This document shows, in pieces, positions 51,938 through 61,133 of a stretch of DNA of 64,000 nt. A model generated the notes under the pieces. That model was not told the origin of the DNA, searched no databases, and was given only the letters and a program-made list of their open reading frames with translations. The translations under genes and the position numbers were made by a program. The DNA lies in the NCBI RefSeq assembly GCF_031458395.1, contig NZ_JAVDYJ010000001.1:248001-312000 (forward strand). The letters run 5' to 3'. Source of the DNA: Enteractinococcus fodinae. GTDB taxonomy: Bacteria > Actinomycetota > Actinomycetes > Actinomycetales > Micrococcaceae. Every line of letters starts with the position of its first letter. Positions within the stretch are counted from its first letter, which is position 1.

Positions 51938-54379
51938 ATGCAAGATACGGATCTCCCAGTCCTCGATTACCAGACGGTGACCGGGGACTTTCAATTTGCC
52001 GAGTTATACGACTGGCAGCAGCAGGCGCTGCGATCCTGGAAAGCGCATAATTTCCAAGGCGTCATCGAAGCAGTTACCGGAGCAGGGAAAACCCGGGTAG
52101 GGATTGCTGCCATCGCCCAAGCGCTTCGGTTTGGTATGAAGGTCACCGTGCTCGTCCCCACTACTGAATTGCAAGAGCAGTGGATGACCAGCCTTCGTAA
52201 AGACCTGCCGCGTGCTTCGATAGGACGACTCGGTGGCAGCCATACAGCTGATTTCCGTAGTGTGGATGTCATTGTGGCGATCGTCAACACTGCCGGTAGC
52301 CGCTCACTGATCGAACATTTCCGAGCCGGGCTGGTCGTCGCAGACGAGTGTCACCGGTATGCGGCACCATTGTTTGCTCGCGCACTTGATGAACAATACA
52401 TATGGCGTCTGGGGCTCACCGCAACGTACACACGCCATGACGGTCGGAATCAAGTGCTCGACGAATACTTTGGCTCAATTGTCTACAAAATTTGGTACGA
52501 CGAAGCGCAACGCTACGGGGTTATCTCCGAATTCGATATCGCGCTGGTGGGACTCCAACTGCAGAATCATGAGCAGGTCGAGTATGACATGCTGTCAGAT
52601 GAGATTTCCACGGATACGCTCAGTCTGCGCAACTACTTCGACCAGGCGGCACTGAGCGAACACGATTTCATGGAGGCAGTTGGACGTCTATCGAAACTAG
52701 AAGATGGCTCAGCAGCCAGTGCGATCGCTCGACGCTTCCTGCGGAACGTGGCGAAACGCCAAAGCCTCCTGGCTAACACTCCGGTAAAGAATTTTGCTTT
52801 AGCAGCGCTGGCGCCCTCACTTGCTGCTGCAGAACGAGCATTAGTGTTCGGGTCGAGTAAGGAACAAGCACAGGCTGCTACCCAGGCGCTACAAGCCGTT
52901 GGCGTCCCGGCAGGTCACCTCATGTCAGGTATGACGAAGGTCGATCGGTTGGGCACAATGAACGCCTTCCGACGCGGCGAGCTCCATGTTCTGTGTGCAC
53001 CGCGTGTTCTAGACGAAGGTGTGGATGTGCCAGCTGCTGATCTAGCCATCCAGACTTCTGGCACACGGGTGCAGCGACAATTTATCCAACGTCTTGGCCG
53101 CGTCATTCGCAAACGACCCTCCGGGGACCGGGGACGGTTTGTCTACCTCTACGCTTTTGGGACGATTGAAGACCCAGCGCTGCGAGACGATTTCCTGACT
53201 GATGTGCTGCCGTTTGCGCGTGACTACATGTACTTTAACTTGGAGCAGCACCTCGATGAATTGATCGAGTTTCTGGCACCTGAGCCACAACCGGAAATCA
53301 GCGTTGAACTGCCCCTTGAAACGCCAGCACCAACCGAATACGAGACGAGTTCTGAGCAACCAGAATTCGAAGGTCAGCCACCACGCTGGAATGACATTCT
53401 GGACGATGGGGAACTGCCCGAGCAGCTGTCAGAGACTGTACTGACCGACGACATTATTGGCGACTACTTCCGTAAGATTGCACAGTATCCGTTGCTCGCC
53501 CATGAAGAAATGGTGGAGTTGGCCCAACAGGTCGAAGCCGGGGTGTATGCGCAACATCTATTGACCACAAACTACACCGGCTCTCGAAAAGAACGCCGGG
53601 ACTATTGGCGTCTAGTGGACTTAGGCGAGGAAGCATTCAATAGAATGTTTACCTCAAATTTGCGATTAGTGGTATCGGTAGTCAAGCGATACTTCTGGGG
53701 AAATGGGGAGCCCTCTTTTAGCTTTCTTGATGTTATCCAGGAAGGGAATCTTGGACTGCAACGTGCTGTGCAATTGTGGGACTATACCCGGGGCTTCCAG
53801 TTCTCCACATACGCTCATGCTTGGATCCGGCAAGCAGCGACCCGAAGCATTGCCGAGAGTTCACGGACTATACGGTTGCCCGTGCATCTAGTCGAACAGC
53901 TCAATGCTATCCGGAGGATCGAAAATGTATGGATCCACGAGGGAAACGAGCCGACTACGCAAGAGATCGCACTGGTCCTAGAAGAGGAGCCTGACAAAGT
54001 GGATGCCGCCCGGAATGCAGAGGCCAGGATCCTTTCTTTGTCGTCCGAACGGTGGATCAATGGAGTGCCCTATTTACTGGCTGATCTGATCGTGGATGAA
54101 CTCACTTTGGAGGCCGAACAGTGGAGCGTCATAAATTCGTTCCTCCGAGGCCTGCGAATCGCGCTGCAACGAGCAACTGCAGGCTTCAAGGAGCGTGACC
54201 AATCAATCCTGTTCCATCGGTGGGGCCTCACAACCGACGATGGAGAGATGGCCACCTTAGAAGAAGTGGGGCGTAAGTACGGTGTCAGTCGCGAGCGGAT
54301 TCGCCAGATTGAGCGTAAGCTCCTCAAGGAACTCGCCGATCATGAGGGGATCAAAGCTGTGTGGGTGCTCGAGAGGTAG
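51938..54379 (+). CDS. Fusion of XPB/RAD25-like SF2 helicase and sigma-70 factor
   Basis: 813-residue protein with two complete modules. Helicase (about 1-440): DWQQQAL near 25-31, motif I GAGKT 48-52, motif Ia near 70-77, motif II DECH 136-139, motif III TAT 161-163, motif IV region VFGSSKEQ near 303, motif V near 357-363, and motif VI QRLGRVIR 384-391. An acidic/proline linker (about 441-500) follows. Sigma-70 (about 503-800): region 1.2 near 503-540, region 2 (LRLVVSVVKRYF, DVIQEGNLGLQRA, FQFSTYAHAWIRQA) near 575-632, region 3 near 650-700, and region 4.2 helix-turn-helix TLEEVGRKYGVSRERIRQIE near 773-792. There is no region 1.1. One ribosome site, one frame, no stop. Neighbours are unrelated. 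I know of no characterised example. Confidence 0.92.
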   Translation: MQDTDLPVLDYQTVTGDFQFAELYDWQQQALRSWKAHNFQGVIEAVTGAGKTRVGIAAIAQALRFGMKVTVLVPTTELQEQWMTSLRKDLPRASIGRLGGSHTADFRSVDVIVAIVNTAGSRSLIEHFRAGLVVADECHRYAAPLFARALDEQYIWRLGLTATYTRHDGRNQVLDEYFGSIVYKIWYDEAQRYGVISEFDIALVGLQLQNHEQVEYDMLSDEISTDTLSLRNYFDQAALSEHDFMEAVGRLSKLEDGSAASAIARRFLRNVAKRQSLLANTPVKNFALAALAPSLAAAERALVFGSSKEQAQAATQALQAVGVPAGHLMSGMTKVDRLGTMNAFRRGELHVLCAPRVLDEGVDVPAADLAIQTSGTRVQRQFIQRLGRVIRKRPSGDRGRFVYLYAFGTIEDPALRDDFLTDVLPFARDYMYFNLEQHLDELIEFLAPEPQPEISVELPLETPAPTEYETSSEQPEFEGQPPRWNDILDDGELPEQLSETVLTDDIIGDYFRKIAQYPLLAHEEMVELAQQVEAGVYAQHLLTTNYTGSRKERRDYWRLVDLGEEAFNRMFTSNLRLVVSVVKRYFWGNGEPSFSFLDVIQEGNLGLQRAVQLWDYTRGFQFSTYAHAWIRQAATRSIAESSRTIRLPVHLVEQLNAIRRIENVWIHEGNEPTTQEIALVLEEEPDKVDAARNAEARILSLSSERWINGVPYLLADLIVDELTLEAEQWSVINSFLRGLRIALQRATAGFKERDQSILFHRWGLTTDDGEMATLEEVGRKYGVSRERIRQIERKLLKELADHEGIKAVWVLER

Positions 54380-54538
54380 AGGGTGTTACAAGGGATACAT
54401 CAGAGACCCGTGCCCCAGTACTAAAATCGTCCAATCGCTCAATCCATGGTCGGTGCTATTCCTGCTGACTACACTTTCAGGTAGCGGTGTCCGAAAAGTT
54501 TTATCGGGTACTAAAGTTTCCAATATAGGAGGAGCGTT

Positions 54539-56017
54539 ATGACACGAACACAAGAAAACACCTCACTGCTCAAAGATTCACGCTGGCACCACAAGATTCA
54601 CAGCGGCGGCTGGACCTCCGGTTCCGGAGAAGACATCGCGATCACCGAGCCGGCAACCGGCGAAACGCTCGGCACCATCGGCGGGGCCAGCCCCGAGGAC
54701 GTAAAGCGTGCGGCCAAAAAAGCTGCCCGTGCACAGAAAACTTGGGCTGCGATGAAGCCCACCAAGCGCGCTGGCATCCTGCGCAAAGCTGGTCTGCTCT
54801 TCGAACAACACGCTGAAGAACTCCAGTCCTGGGTCATGCGCGAAACCGGCGCAATCCGTCCAAAGGCCGGTCTGGAACTGCACGTTGCCGCGCAAGAATG
54901 TTATGAAGCCGCAGCGCTGTGCACCGCCCCGCAGGGCGATGTACTGGCCACCGATGACCCGCGCTGGTCATTCTCGCGTCGCCGTCCTGCCGGTGTCGTC
55001 GCGGTGATCTCACCGTTCAACTTCCCGTTGATTCTGTCCATCCGTTCGGTTGTGCCAGCACTGGCCCTGGGCAACACCGTGCTGCTGAAACCAGATCCCC
55101 GCACCCCAGTGACCGGTGGGCTGATGATTGCACGCGTACTAGAAGAAGCCGGACTGCCAGAAGATGTGCTCTACCTACTGCCAGGTGGCGGTGACACCGG
55201 TGCTGCCATGACCGAGGCGCCAGAAGTTCGCGTCGTGTCCTTCACTGGTTCCACCGCGGCCGGGCGTAAAGTCGGCGAAGCAGCAAGCCGCAACCTTAAA
55301 CGTGCCCACCTAGAACTCGGCGGCAACAATGCCCTGGTCGTGCTGCCCGGGGCGGATCTCGACGCTGCTGTTTCCGCGGGCGCGTTCGGGTCCTTTATGC
55401 ACCAGGGCCAAGTCTGTATGAGCGCCGGTCGTCACTTGGTGCACGAATCGATTCGTGACGAGTACGTGGCCAAGCTGGCCGAAAAAGCCAAGAACATGCC
55501 GGTCGGCAACCCCAACAAAGAATCAGTTGCGATGGGCCCGATCATCGACGAAGGTCAGCGGGATAACATCCACTCGATCGTCGAAAATGCTCAGTCCCAA
55601 GGCGCCAAAGTGGAAGCCGGTGGCGAGTACAAGAAACTGTTTTACTCGCCAACTGTGCTGTCGAATGTCAGCAAAAACAACACCGCCTGGACCGATGAAA
55701 TCTTCGGGCCGGTGGCTCCAGTCATGTCGTTCTCGAGCCTTGAAGAAGCCGCAGATATCGTCAATGCATCCGACTACGGTCTGTCTGTGGGCATCCTCGG
55801 AGATGTCGGGCCCGCGATGGATCTTGCGGACATGATCGACTCGGGCATCATCCACATCAACGAACAAACCGTCGGAGACGAAGCAACCGCACCATTTGGT
55901 GGCACGGGAGCCTCCGGTACCGGTTCCCGATTCGGTGGCGCGCAAGCCAATATCGAAGCGTTCACCGAAACCCAGTGGCTGACCGTGCGCTCCACGATCG
56001 CCGAATACCCGTTCTAA
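54539..56017 (+). CDS. Aldehyde dehydrogenase, benzaldehyde-dehydrogenase-like
   Basis: 492-residue NAD(P)-dependent aldehyde dehydrogenase. Active-site Cys is in QGQVCMSAGR (about 292-301), the general-base Glu in LELGGNNALV (about 258-267), and the cofactor loop FTGSTAAGRKVGE is present. The nearest named group is benzaldehyde/vanillin-type dehydrogenases. GGAGGAG precedes the ATG, and a strong terminator follows. A single-gene unit, 160 bases after the helicase-sigma gene. Confidence 0.9.
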   Translation: MTRTQENTSLLKDSRWHHKIHSGGWTSGSGEDIAITEPATGETLGTIGGASPEDVKRAAKKAARAQKTWAAMKPTKRAGILRKAGLLFEQHAEELQSWVMRETGAIRPKAGLELHVAAQECYEAAALCTAPQGDVLATDDPRWSFSRRRPAGVVAVISPFNFPLILSIRSVVPALALGNTVLLKPDPRTPVTGGLMIARVLEEAGLPEDVLYLLPGGGDTGAAMTEAPEVRVVSFTGSTAAGRKVGEAASRNLKRAHLELGGNNALVVLPGADLDAAVSAGAFGSFMHQGQVCMSAGRHLVHESIRDEYVAKLAEKAKNMPVGNPNKESVAMGPIIDEGQRDNIHSIVENAQSQGAKVEAGGEYKKLFYSPTVLSNVSKNNTAWTDEIFGPVAPVMSFSSLEEAADIVNASDYGLSVGILGDVGPAMDLADMIDSGIIHINEQTVGDEATAPFGGTGASGTGSRFGGAQANIEAFTETQWLTVRSTIAEYPF

Positions 56018-56031
56018 CAATTCTTCATTCG

Positions 56032-56069
56032 AAGGGCACCTCTTGCGATACTCGCGAGAGGTGCCCTTT
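56032..56069 (+). terminator. Terminator after the aldehyde dehydrogenase gene
   Basis: Perfect 12-base stem AAGGGCACCTCT / AGAGGTGCCCTT with a 13-base loop. Confidence 0.85.
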
Positions 56070-56141
56070 GGGTTCCGTCTCCCATGCACTTTGTAGTCTG
56101 AGCATTGTTTCCGCTCTGTGAGCTCTGGCACACTGAGGTGT

Positions 56142-57635
56142 ATGAGGGGTGAGCAAGCGGAAGACCCGGCGGAGGATACCCAGAGCTCCTCACGGGGACC
56201 CGTAACGAAGCAGCGTATTGGGCTGGTCCTGGGCCCCCTTCTCTTTGCGGTTTTCTTCTTCATCCCCGCTATCACAGACCTCGAAGACGCCCCGCGTGCA
56301 GTCCTAGCGGTCACCCTGTGGGTAGGGACCTGGTGGATCACCGAGCCGATTCCGATCCCGGCGACGTCGCTGTTACCGATCATCTTGCTGCCGGTGACCG
56401 GGGGAACAGACCAAGAGACTGCGACTACCGCCTACGGCGACCCCATTGTCTTCATGTACCTGGGCGGGTTCATCATTGCGATGGCCATCCAACGCTGGGG
56501 TCTGCATCGACGTATCGCCATGACCATCATTCAGATGGTGGGTACGAGCGGTTCACGCATCATGCTGGGCGTCATACTGGCATGCGCATTCCTGTCCATG
56601 TGGATATCAAACGCAGCGACTGCTCTGATGATGCTGCCCATCGGCCTGGCACTGGTCGAGGAAGTCCGCGAGCGCGAGCTCTATGATGAGAAATCGTTCA
56701 AGCGGTTTGCTACCGGATTGATGCTGTCCATTGCCTATGCTTCAACCATAGGAGGCCTGGCAACGCTCATCGGTTCGGTACCGAACGCTGTCTTTGCTGC
56801 CCAAGCGTCCATCCTTCTCGACCAAGAAGTCACCTTTGCTTCGTGGATGCTCTTCGCCGGGCCGATGACCCTGATGATGCTGCTGGTGTTATACCTGTTG
56901 TTTACCCGCGTCCTGTTCAAAGTCTCGATGCAGGTGGATACCCCACCAGATTTTGTCAAGGAAGAGCTGAAGAAGCTCGGGCCCATTAGTTACGAAGAAA
57001 AAGTGGTCTTGGCTGTGTTCGCCACTGTCGGCACGCTGTGGATCTCCAGCGGGTTTATCCCCGAAGAGTTCCGCCTCAGCGATACAACGATCTCCATATT
57101 GGGCGCCGCGATCATGTTTCTGATCCCCGCACGCGAACGCGAGGGTGGGGGTGGCGTGCTAGTATGGCAGGACCTCATAGACCTGCCGTGGGGGATTCTG
57201 TTGCTCTTCGGCGGTGGCCTGTCTTTAGCTGCCGCCTTTGAGGACTCAGACCTCACCAGTTGGTTCGGGGATCTGCTGGAGGGGCTAGATGTTCTTCCAT
57301 ACGCCCTGATCATCATTGCGCTCGCCGCCATCATTTTGTTCATGACCGAGATCATGTCCAACACCGCAGTATCCAATATGTTGATTCCGGTAGCTGCCGG
57401 CATGGCATTGGCGATGGGTGTCGACCCCTACTCGATCATGGCCCTGGTGGCTATCAGCTCCAGTTGTGCCTTCATGCTACCGGTGGCCACACCCCCTAAC
57501 GCGGCGGTGTTCAGCTCCGGCCACATCACCATGGACGACATGATCAAAGCGGGTTTCTGGATGAATATCACTGCCATCACCCTCGCTTCATTATTCATTC
57601 TGTTCTGGCAGCCTGTCGTACTCAGCGGGGTCTGA
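56142..57635 (+). CDS. SLC13/DASS-family sodium:dicarboxylate symporter
   Basis: 497-residue carrier with about 11-12 helices. The paired substrate motifs are present: SNAATALMMLP in the first half and SNTAVSNMLIP in the second, plus the sodium/substrate loop ATPPNAAVFSSGHI. Imports succinate, malate or related acids with sodium. The start at 56142 is favoured by a CACACT box 7 bases upstream and the lack of homology further out; GTG at 56118 is an alternative. Convergent with the membrane hydrolase gene. Confidence 0.9.
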   Translation: MRGEQAEDPAEDTQSSSRGPVTKQRIGLVLGPLLFAVFFFIPAITDLEDAPRAVLAVTLWVGTWWITEPIPIPATSLLPIILLPVTGGTDQETATTAYGDPIVFMYLGGFIIAMAIQRWGLHRRIAMTIIQMVGTSGSRIMLGVILACAFLSMWISNAATALMMLPIGLALVEEVRERELYDEKSFKRFATGLMLSIAYASTIGGLATLIGSVPNAVFAAQASILLDQEVTFASWMLFAGPMTLMMLLVLYLLFTRVLFKVSMQVDTPPDFVKEELKKLGPISYEEKVVLAVFATVGTLWISSGFIPEEFRLSDTTISILGAAIMFLIPAREREGGGGVLVWQDLIDLPWGILLLFGGGLSLAAAFEDSDLTSWFGDLLEGLDVLPYALIIIALAAIILFMTEIMSNTAVSNMLIPVAAGMALAMGVDPYSIMALVAISSSCAFMLPVATPPNAAVFSSGHITMDDMIKAGFWMNITAITLASLFILFWQPVVLSGV

Positions 57636-57665
57636 ACTACAACGCGCTCGCGGCGCTAAACCCGG

Positions 57666-59282
57666 CTACCTGGAGCGTGCTGCAGCACTGATATCCTGAC
57701 CGGCACTGCTGGGTGGCGCGCCAAAGGCTTCGGTCAAGTACGCGCCCCAGTCGCGCCATACCGGGCAATCTCTGGCCGGCCGCCCATCCAAGAATCGATT
57801 GACCTCTTTGGCATAAACCGCATCCAAGGGCAACTCGGTGTGCGAGGAACGAATCGGGCAGGCATTACGTTCAACATCTAATTGCCACCCACCGGGCATC
57901 AAGGGGAGGTCACCGGCCGTCGTGACGCTCAAGACCTCGACCTCGTCGGGGAGTTCTTGGGCCAGGATATCCCGCGAGGAGTTCGGTGTGCCCTGTAGGT
58001 GCAGCGCTGCTGGCATATCGGGCTGGAATTCGAAATCCGCCCACTGAGCCAAGGGCGCTACCAGTCGCAATAAATCGCCCAGGACGCGACCCGGTCCGTT
58101 TTCGCCCGGCGGGCGATAGCCGACCACACTGTCGGGCAGCGCCCCAACCAAGATCAGTGCATCAACGTGCGCATCACCTCGAGCAAGTGCTTCCCAAGCC
58201 ACCCAAATAGCATGCGAATGTCCTGCGACTACCAGCGGCCGAGGAAGCGCTGGGACCTGCTCGACGAAAGCTTCAACCTGGTACTCCAGCGGTTGTTGGG
58301 TGTGTTCAGCCTCGTAGGGTGCACCCGTGGTGATGGGACACAGGGCATCATTCTGTGGTTGCCCATCGCCAGGACCCTTATAGGAGAAGTAATAGGTCTG
58401 CTCACAGGTGTAGCCAAGCTGTGCAGGGTCGCTGCGGGCCATGTTGCCCCCGCCCGATGAGGTCACGATGCCACCCATGAGCATCAGCGCACCGTCTCGC
58501 TGCGGCGGTGTCGGCACCTCGGGGTCACTAAAGCGTGGCAACACCACGGCGGTGCCCACCAAGAAAAGCGCAGCAGCCGCCACCGAGATCAGTAGGCCTG
58601 GCCGTTCAACCGGCGGGTGACTGAACCCGCGCAGCGCGAGCGCGGTGGCAAGACCGGATACCGGCACCAGCCAAATAGTGATCTCCGGAAAGAGCACCGC
58701 GACAGTCCCGATACCGGTCACTGCGAAAAGATATCCCAAGACGATTTCCAAACGCAGGCCTTGACGCCAGTTTCTACGAAACGCACTGCGCAACCGGACG
58801 CTCCCATGCCAGGGTAAAGCCATCGTCAAAACTGCCGTGAGAGCTACGATCGCAAGAGCACCCCAGAAAAATCGGGCGACCGGCATTGCGGAGGCAACAC
58901 CCATGAAGAAGGCTGCAACTAACAGCGGGAAGCTGACCACACCGTAAAAACGGACAGCCAGACCGAGGTTGCGACGGGTAACAGCACCGACGATATAAGC
59001 AATCATCGTGACGCGCACGGCCACGATCCCCAGCAGTGTCAGGAGAGCGACGGGCCAGGACGTTGCCTGCACAACGATGAGTCGCAGGTCTGTGTAGAGA
59101 TCCAGCGGTGGGAGGGCGACGAGATGTACCAGTCCTGGCCAGTCGGGAAGCACCCCCGTACCCATCAGCAACATAACGGCTACGGTGAGAGCAGCCAGCG
59201 GCCACATACGCAACCAGCTCAAGGGCTGGGCAGCTGGCTGGGCTAGGCGATCGGTGCGGTTCATCGCTCGAGCGCCCGGCAT
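57666..59282 (-). CDS. Membrane-anchored alpha/beta-hydrolase-like protein
   Basis: 538-residue protein. About six to seven hydrophobic helices fill residues 25-250, followed by an alpha/beta-hydrolase-like domain with GHSHA (Ser356) as nucleophile motif and late Asp/His residues (SSHTELPLDAVY). The hydrolase part is predicted on the outer face. GGIVTSSGGGN (about 270) could be the oxyanion strand. Cysteines at about 293, 315 and near the end (NACPI, ARDCPVW) may form disulfides. I do not recognise a named family. GGAAGGGA precedes the ATG. Divergent from the next gene. Confidence 0.6.
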   Translation of the reverse strand: MPGARAMNRTDRLAQPAAQPLSWLRMWPLAALTVAVMLLMGTGVLPDWPGLVHLVALPPLDLYTDLRLIVVQATSWPVALLTLLGIVAVRVTMIAYIVGAVTRRNLGLAVRFYGVVSFPLLVAAFFMGVASAMPVARFFWGALAIVALTAVLTMALPWHGSVRLRSAFRRNWRQGLRLEIVLGYLFAVTGIGTVAVLFPEITIWLVPVSGLATALALRGFSHPPVERPGLLISVAAAALFLVGTAVVLPRFSDPEVPTPPQRDGALMLMGGIVTSSGGGNMARSDPAQLGYTCEQTYYFSYKGPGDGQPQNDALCPITTGAPYEAEHTQQPLEYQVEAFVEQVPALPRPLVVAGHSHAIWVAWEALARGDAHVDALILVGALPDSVVGYRPPGENGPGRVLGDLLRLVAPLAQWADFEFQPDMPAALHLQGTPNSSRDILAQELPDEVEVLSVTTAGDLPLMPGGWQLDVERNACPIRSSHTELPLDAVYAKEVNRFLDGRPARDCPVWRDWGAYLTEAFGAPPSSAGQDISAAARSR

Positions 59283-59417
59283 GATTCCACGTCCCTTCCA
59301 TTGCACACGGCCAGCTCTATGGGGCCATCGTACAATCCGAAGCGGAGGCCTTCCTACCTCCGCCGAGTGCTCCAGTACCCTAAGACTTATAGGACGTTAG
59401 GGAGCAGAAAGCGCACG

Positions 59418-60071
59418 ATGGGTTCTGGTGAATGGTGGTTTGGCCGCAAAAAACACGAAGTTCAGCCCGGTGACGGTCGACCATTGAAGCCTTTCCGTGT
59501 CTGGCAAGGACTGGCCCGGTCGCTGTTCTATGCGCCATTAGAAACCCCAGAGGGTAAACAGCGGCTCTATGCGGTCGAGGTGAATTACTTCGAATGGGAA
59601 GATGGAGCCGACTTGTATCTTAATGGCGTCCATCACGCGCGATCTAAACTACCGGCGGCTTTCCCGGTCGAGGGCGGCACTATCGAGGTAGCCGCGACCA
59701 CCTACGGGTTGAAACGCATGCACTACGTTGATGACAAGGGCACAGCGCGCGTGCTCAAACCTGATCCCGCCAGCGCGGAAGGTATGCGTGCCAGACTCGC
59801 TGCCCGCGCGCCCTTGGTGAGTAAACTGATAGCTGTGCTCGCGGTTACGATTTTATTGATGTTACTGCCATTTAGTGTGCTGCAATTAGCCGAAATCTTG
59901 ACCCACACGGAATGGGTTCAGCAATTTGTTGACCCATTTACGTCCCCGATCCAGTTGCCTAACTGGGCGACGACACCGGCCATGGTTCTGACTATTCTCG
60001 CCGCCATGGAACGTGCCCTAACACTGCGGAATCACTGGCTCATTGATATGGAAACCGGCTGGTTCGACTAA
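59418..60071 (+). CDS. Unknown membrane protein
   Basis: 217 residues. A soluble N-terminal part (about 1-130) with strands such as KQRLYAVEVNYFEW and ADLYLNGVHHARSKLP is followed by two helices (about 140-165 and 185-205). The start at 59418 has AGGGAGCAGAAAG upstream; an in-frame start at 59301 seems too long. Convergent with the DUF3817 gene; the stops are adjacent. No family recognised. Confidence 0.6.
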   Translation: MGSGEWWFGRKKHEVQPGDGRPLKPFRVWQGLARSLFYAPLETPEGKQRLYAVEVNYFEWEDGADLYLNGVHHARSKLPAAFPVEGGTIEVAATTYGLKRMHYVDDKGTARVLKPDPASAEGMRARLAARAPLVSKLIAVLAVTILLMLLPFSVLQLAEILTHTEWVQQFVDPFTSPIQLPNWATTPAMVLTILAAMERALTLRNHWLIDMETGWFD

Positions 60072-60527
60072 TTAGACCGGTGGGCCCATTAGCAGCAGCG
60101 CGATGTACATCACGACCACCGCAGCCAGCCCGATGAGGATGCTGAGTACCGGGTGGTTGATAATCCAGCGCAGTAACCGATCGTGCCAGGCCTGATCCCG
60201 TGGATCATCGGTGGCCAACCGGCGCCAGTCGCCTTCGAGTCGACCGGTACGGTGCAACCATATATCTACCGGGATGGTCGCATAGGGGATCGCGGCACTG
60301 ACAATGGCAATTGCCGACGGTCCGGCGGCCCAGCGTTGATTCTTCGACATCAATACAGCAGTCAGCGCATACGCCAGGAACACGAACCCGTGGATTCCGC
60401 CGCCGATGGTTACGGCCAGGTCCCAGCCCTGAGTGGCCCGTAAGATGATCCCGCCGATCAGCAACGTCCAGGAAATCACCTCCGCGATGGCAAAGAAGCG
60501 GAAAAACTTGCGCGGTGTAGCGAACAT
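60072..60527 (-). CDS. DUF3817 membrane protein
   Basis: 151-residue membrane protein with four helices and the DUF3817 pattern: FRFFAIAEVISWTLLIGGI at the N terminus, then GGGIHGFVFLAYA, and IPYATIPVDIWL. Common in actinobacteria and often near synthesis or transport genes, with no known function. GAGGA precedes the ATG. Confidence 0.85.
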   Translation of the reverse strand: MFATPRKFFRFFAIAEVISWTLLIGGIILRATQGWDLAVTIGGGIHGFVFLAYALTAVLMSKNQRWAAGPSAIAIVSAAIPYATIPVDIWLHRTGRLEGDWRRLATDDPRDQAWHDRLLRWIINHPVLSILIGLAAVVVMYIALLLMGPPV

Positions 60528-60897
60528 GCACGTCCTCGGTCGGTTGGAAACACGATAAACAGGGCCGTGATTACTGTAGCCGATCGACCTTATGGGAGAC
60601 CAAGCGAGCGGCTCATTTCATGCGCAGAGGGGACATCGGCGAACCAGCATCTGCTACGACGTGGTGGAGGCCAACCGGCCAACGATCTTGAATGAAAGAG
60701 TGATGTTTGCTACACAAGGTCTTCTTCTGCGCCGAGATCGGCGCTGATAACGGCCAACACCCATTTCGTTGATTTTTAAAACAGCGTTCCTCGACCGAAG
60801 CCATTGGAGCCGAGGGTAGTTATTATGGGACCAAGCTCAAGACCTGAGCTCCATATAGTCGACCGAAACCCAAGAGGTTTCACGAAAGGGAGATATC
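60528..60897. other. Intergenic region
   Basis: 370 bases. A 64-codon minus-strand frame (60613-60804) lacks a ribosome site and is not called. I see nothing else. Confidence 0.5.
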
Positions 60898-60981
60898 ATG
60901 CGCGGAAGTGGTTTAATCTGGACGATCGTTGGTGTTCTAGCGATCATCGCGCTGTTGATTTTCATTTTCTCAGCGCTGTAA
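60898..60981 (+). CDS. 27-residue membrane micropeptide
   Basis: MRGSGLIWTIVGVLAIIALL followed by IFIFSAL: one hydrophobic helix after a short basic start. The ribosome site AAAGGGAG lies 6 bases before ATG, and a 13-base terminator stem starts 20 bases after the stop, so it is a compact, self-contained gene. Similar tiny one-helix proteins occur in many actinobacteria; function unknown. It is too short for most gene finders. Confidence 0.65.
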   Translation: MRGSGLIWTIVGVLAIIALLIFIFSAL

Positions 60982-61000
60982 ATAGCTCCAATTCTCGACA

Positions 61001-61056
61001 GAAGACCTCCGGTCGGCTGGTGGGGTTACCACCCTCGCCACGAACCGGAGGTCTTC
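61001..61056 (+). terminator. Terminator after the 27-residue gene
   Basis: Perfect 13-base stem GAAGACCTCCGGT / ACCGGAGGTCTTC with a structured 30-base loop. Confidence 0.7.
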
Positions 61057-61120
61057 ACGGTTAATGCCAGTAGGCAACCCTGGTAACGCAAAGGACTCAT
61101 GACGCTGATTACACTTCCAG

Positions 61121-61126
61121 TACAGT
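61121..61126 (+). promoter_or_regulatory. Putative -10 box of a leaderless nitroreductase transcript
   Basis: TACAGT ends 7 bases before the ATG at 61134. Confidence 0.45.
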
Positions 61127-61133
61127 GGGGACT

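Noticed and set aside
52915-53359. Possible frameshift or gene junction inside the helicase-sigma gene
   Set aside because: Motifs V and VI, the linker and region 1.2 run on in one frame with no stop, and no second ribosome site or start of a separate sigma gene is evident.
60613-60804. 64-codon minus-strand frame, looked at as a possible transposase remnant
   Set aside because: No transposase motif, no inverted repeats, and no ribosome site.
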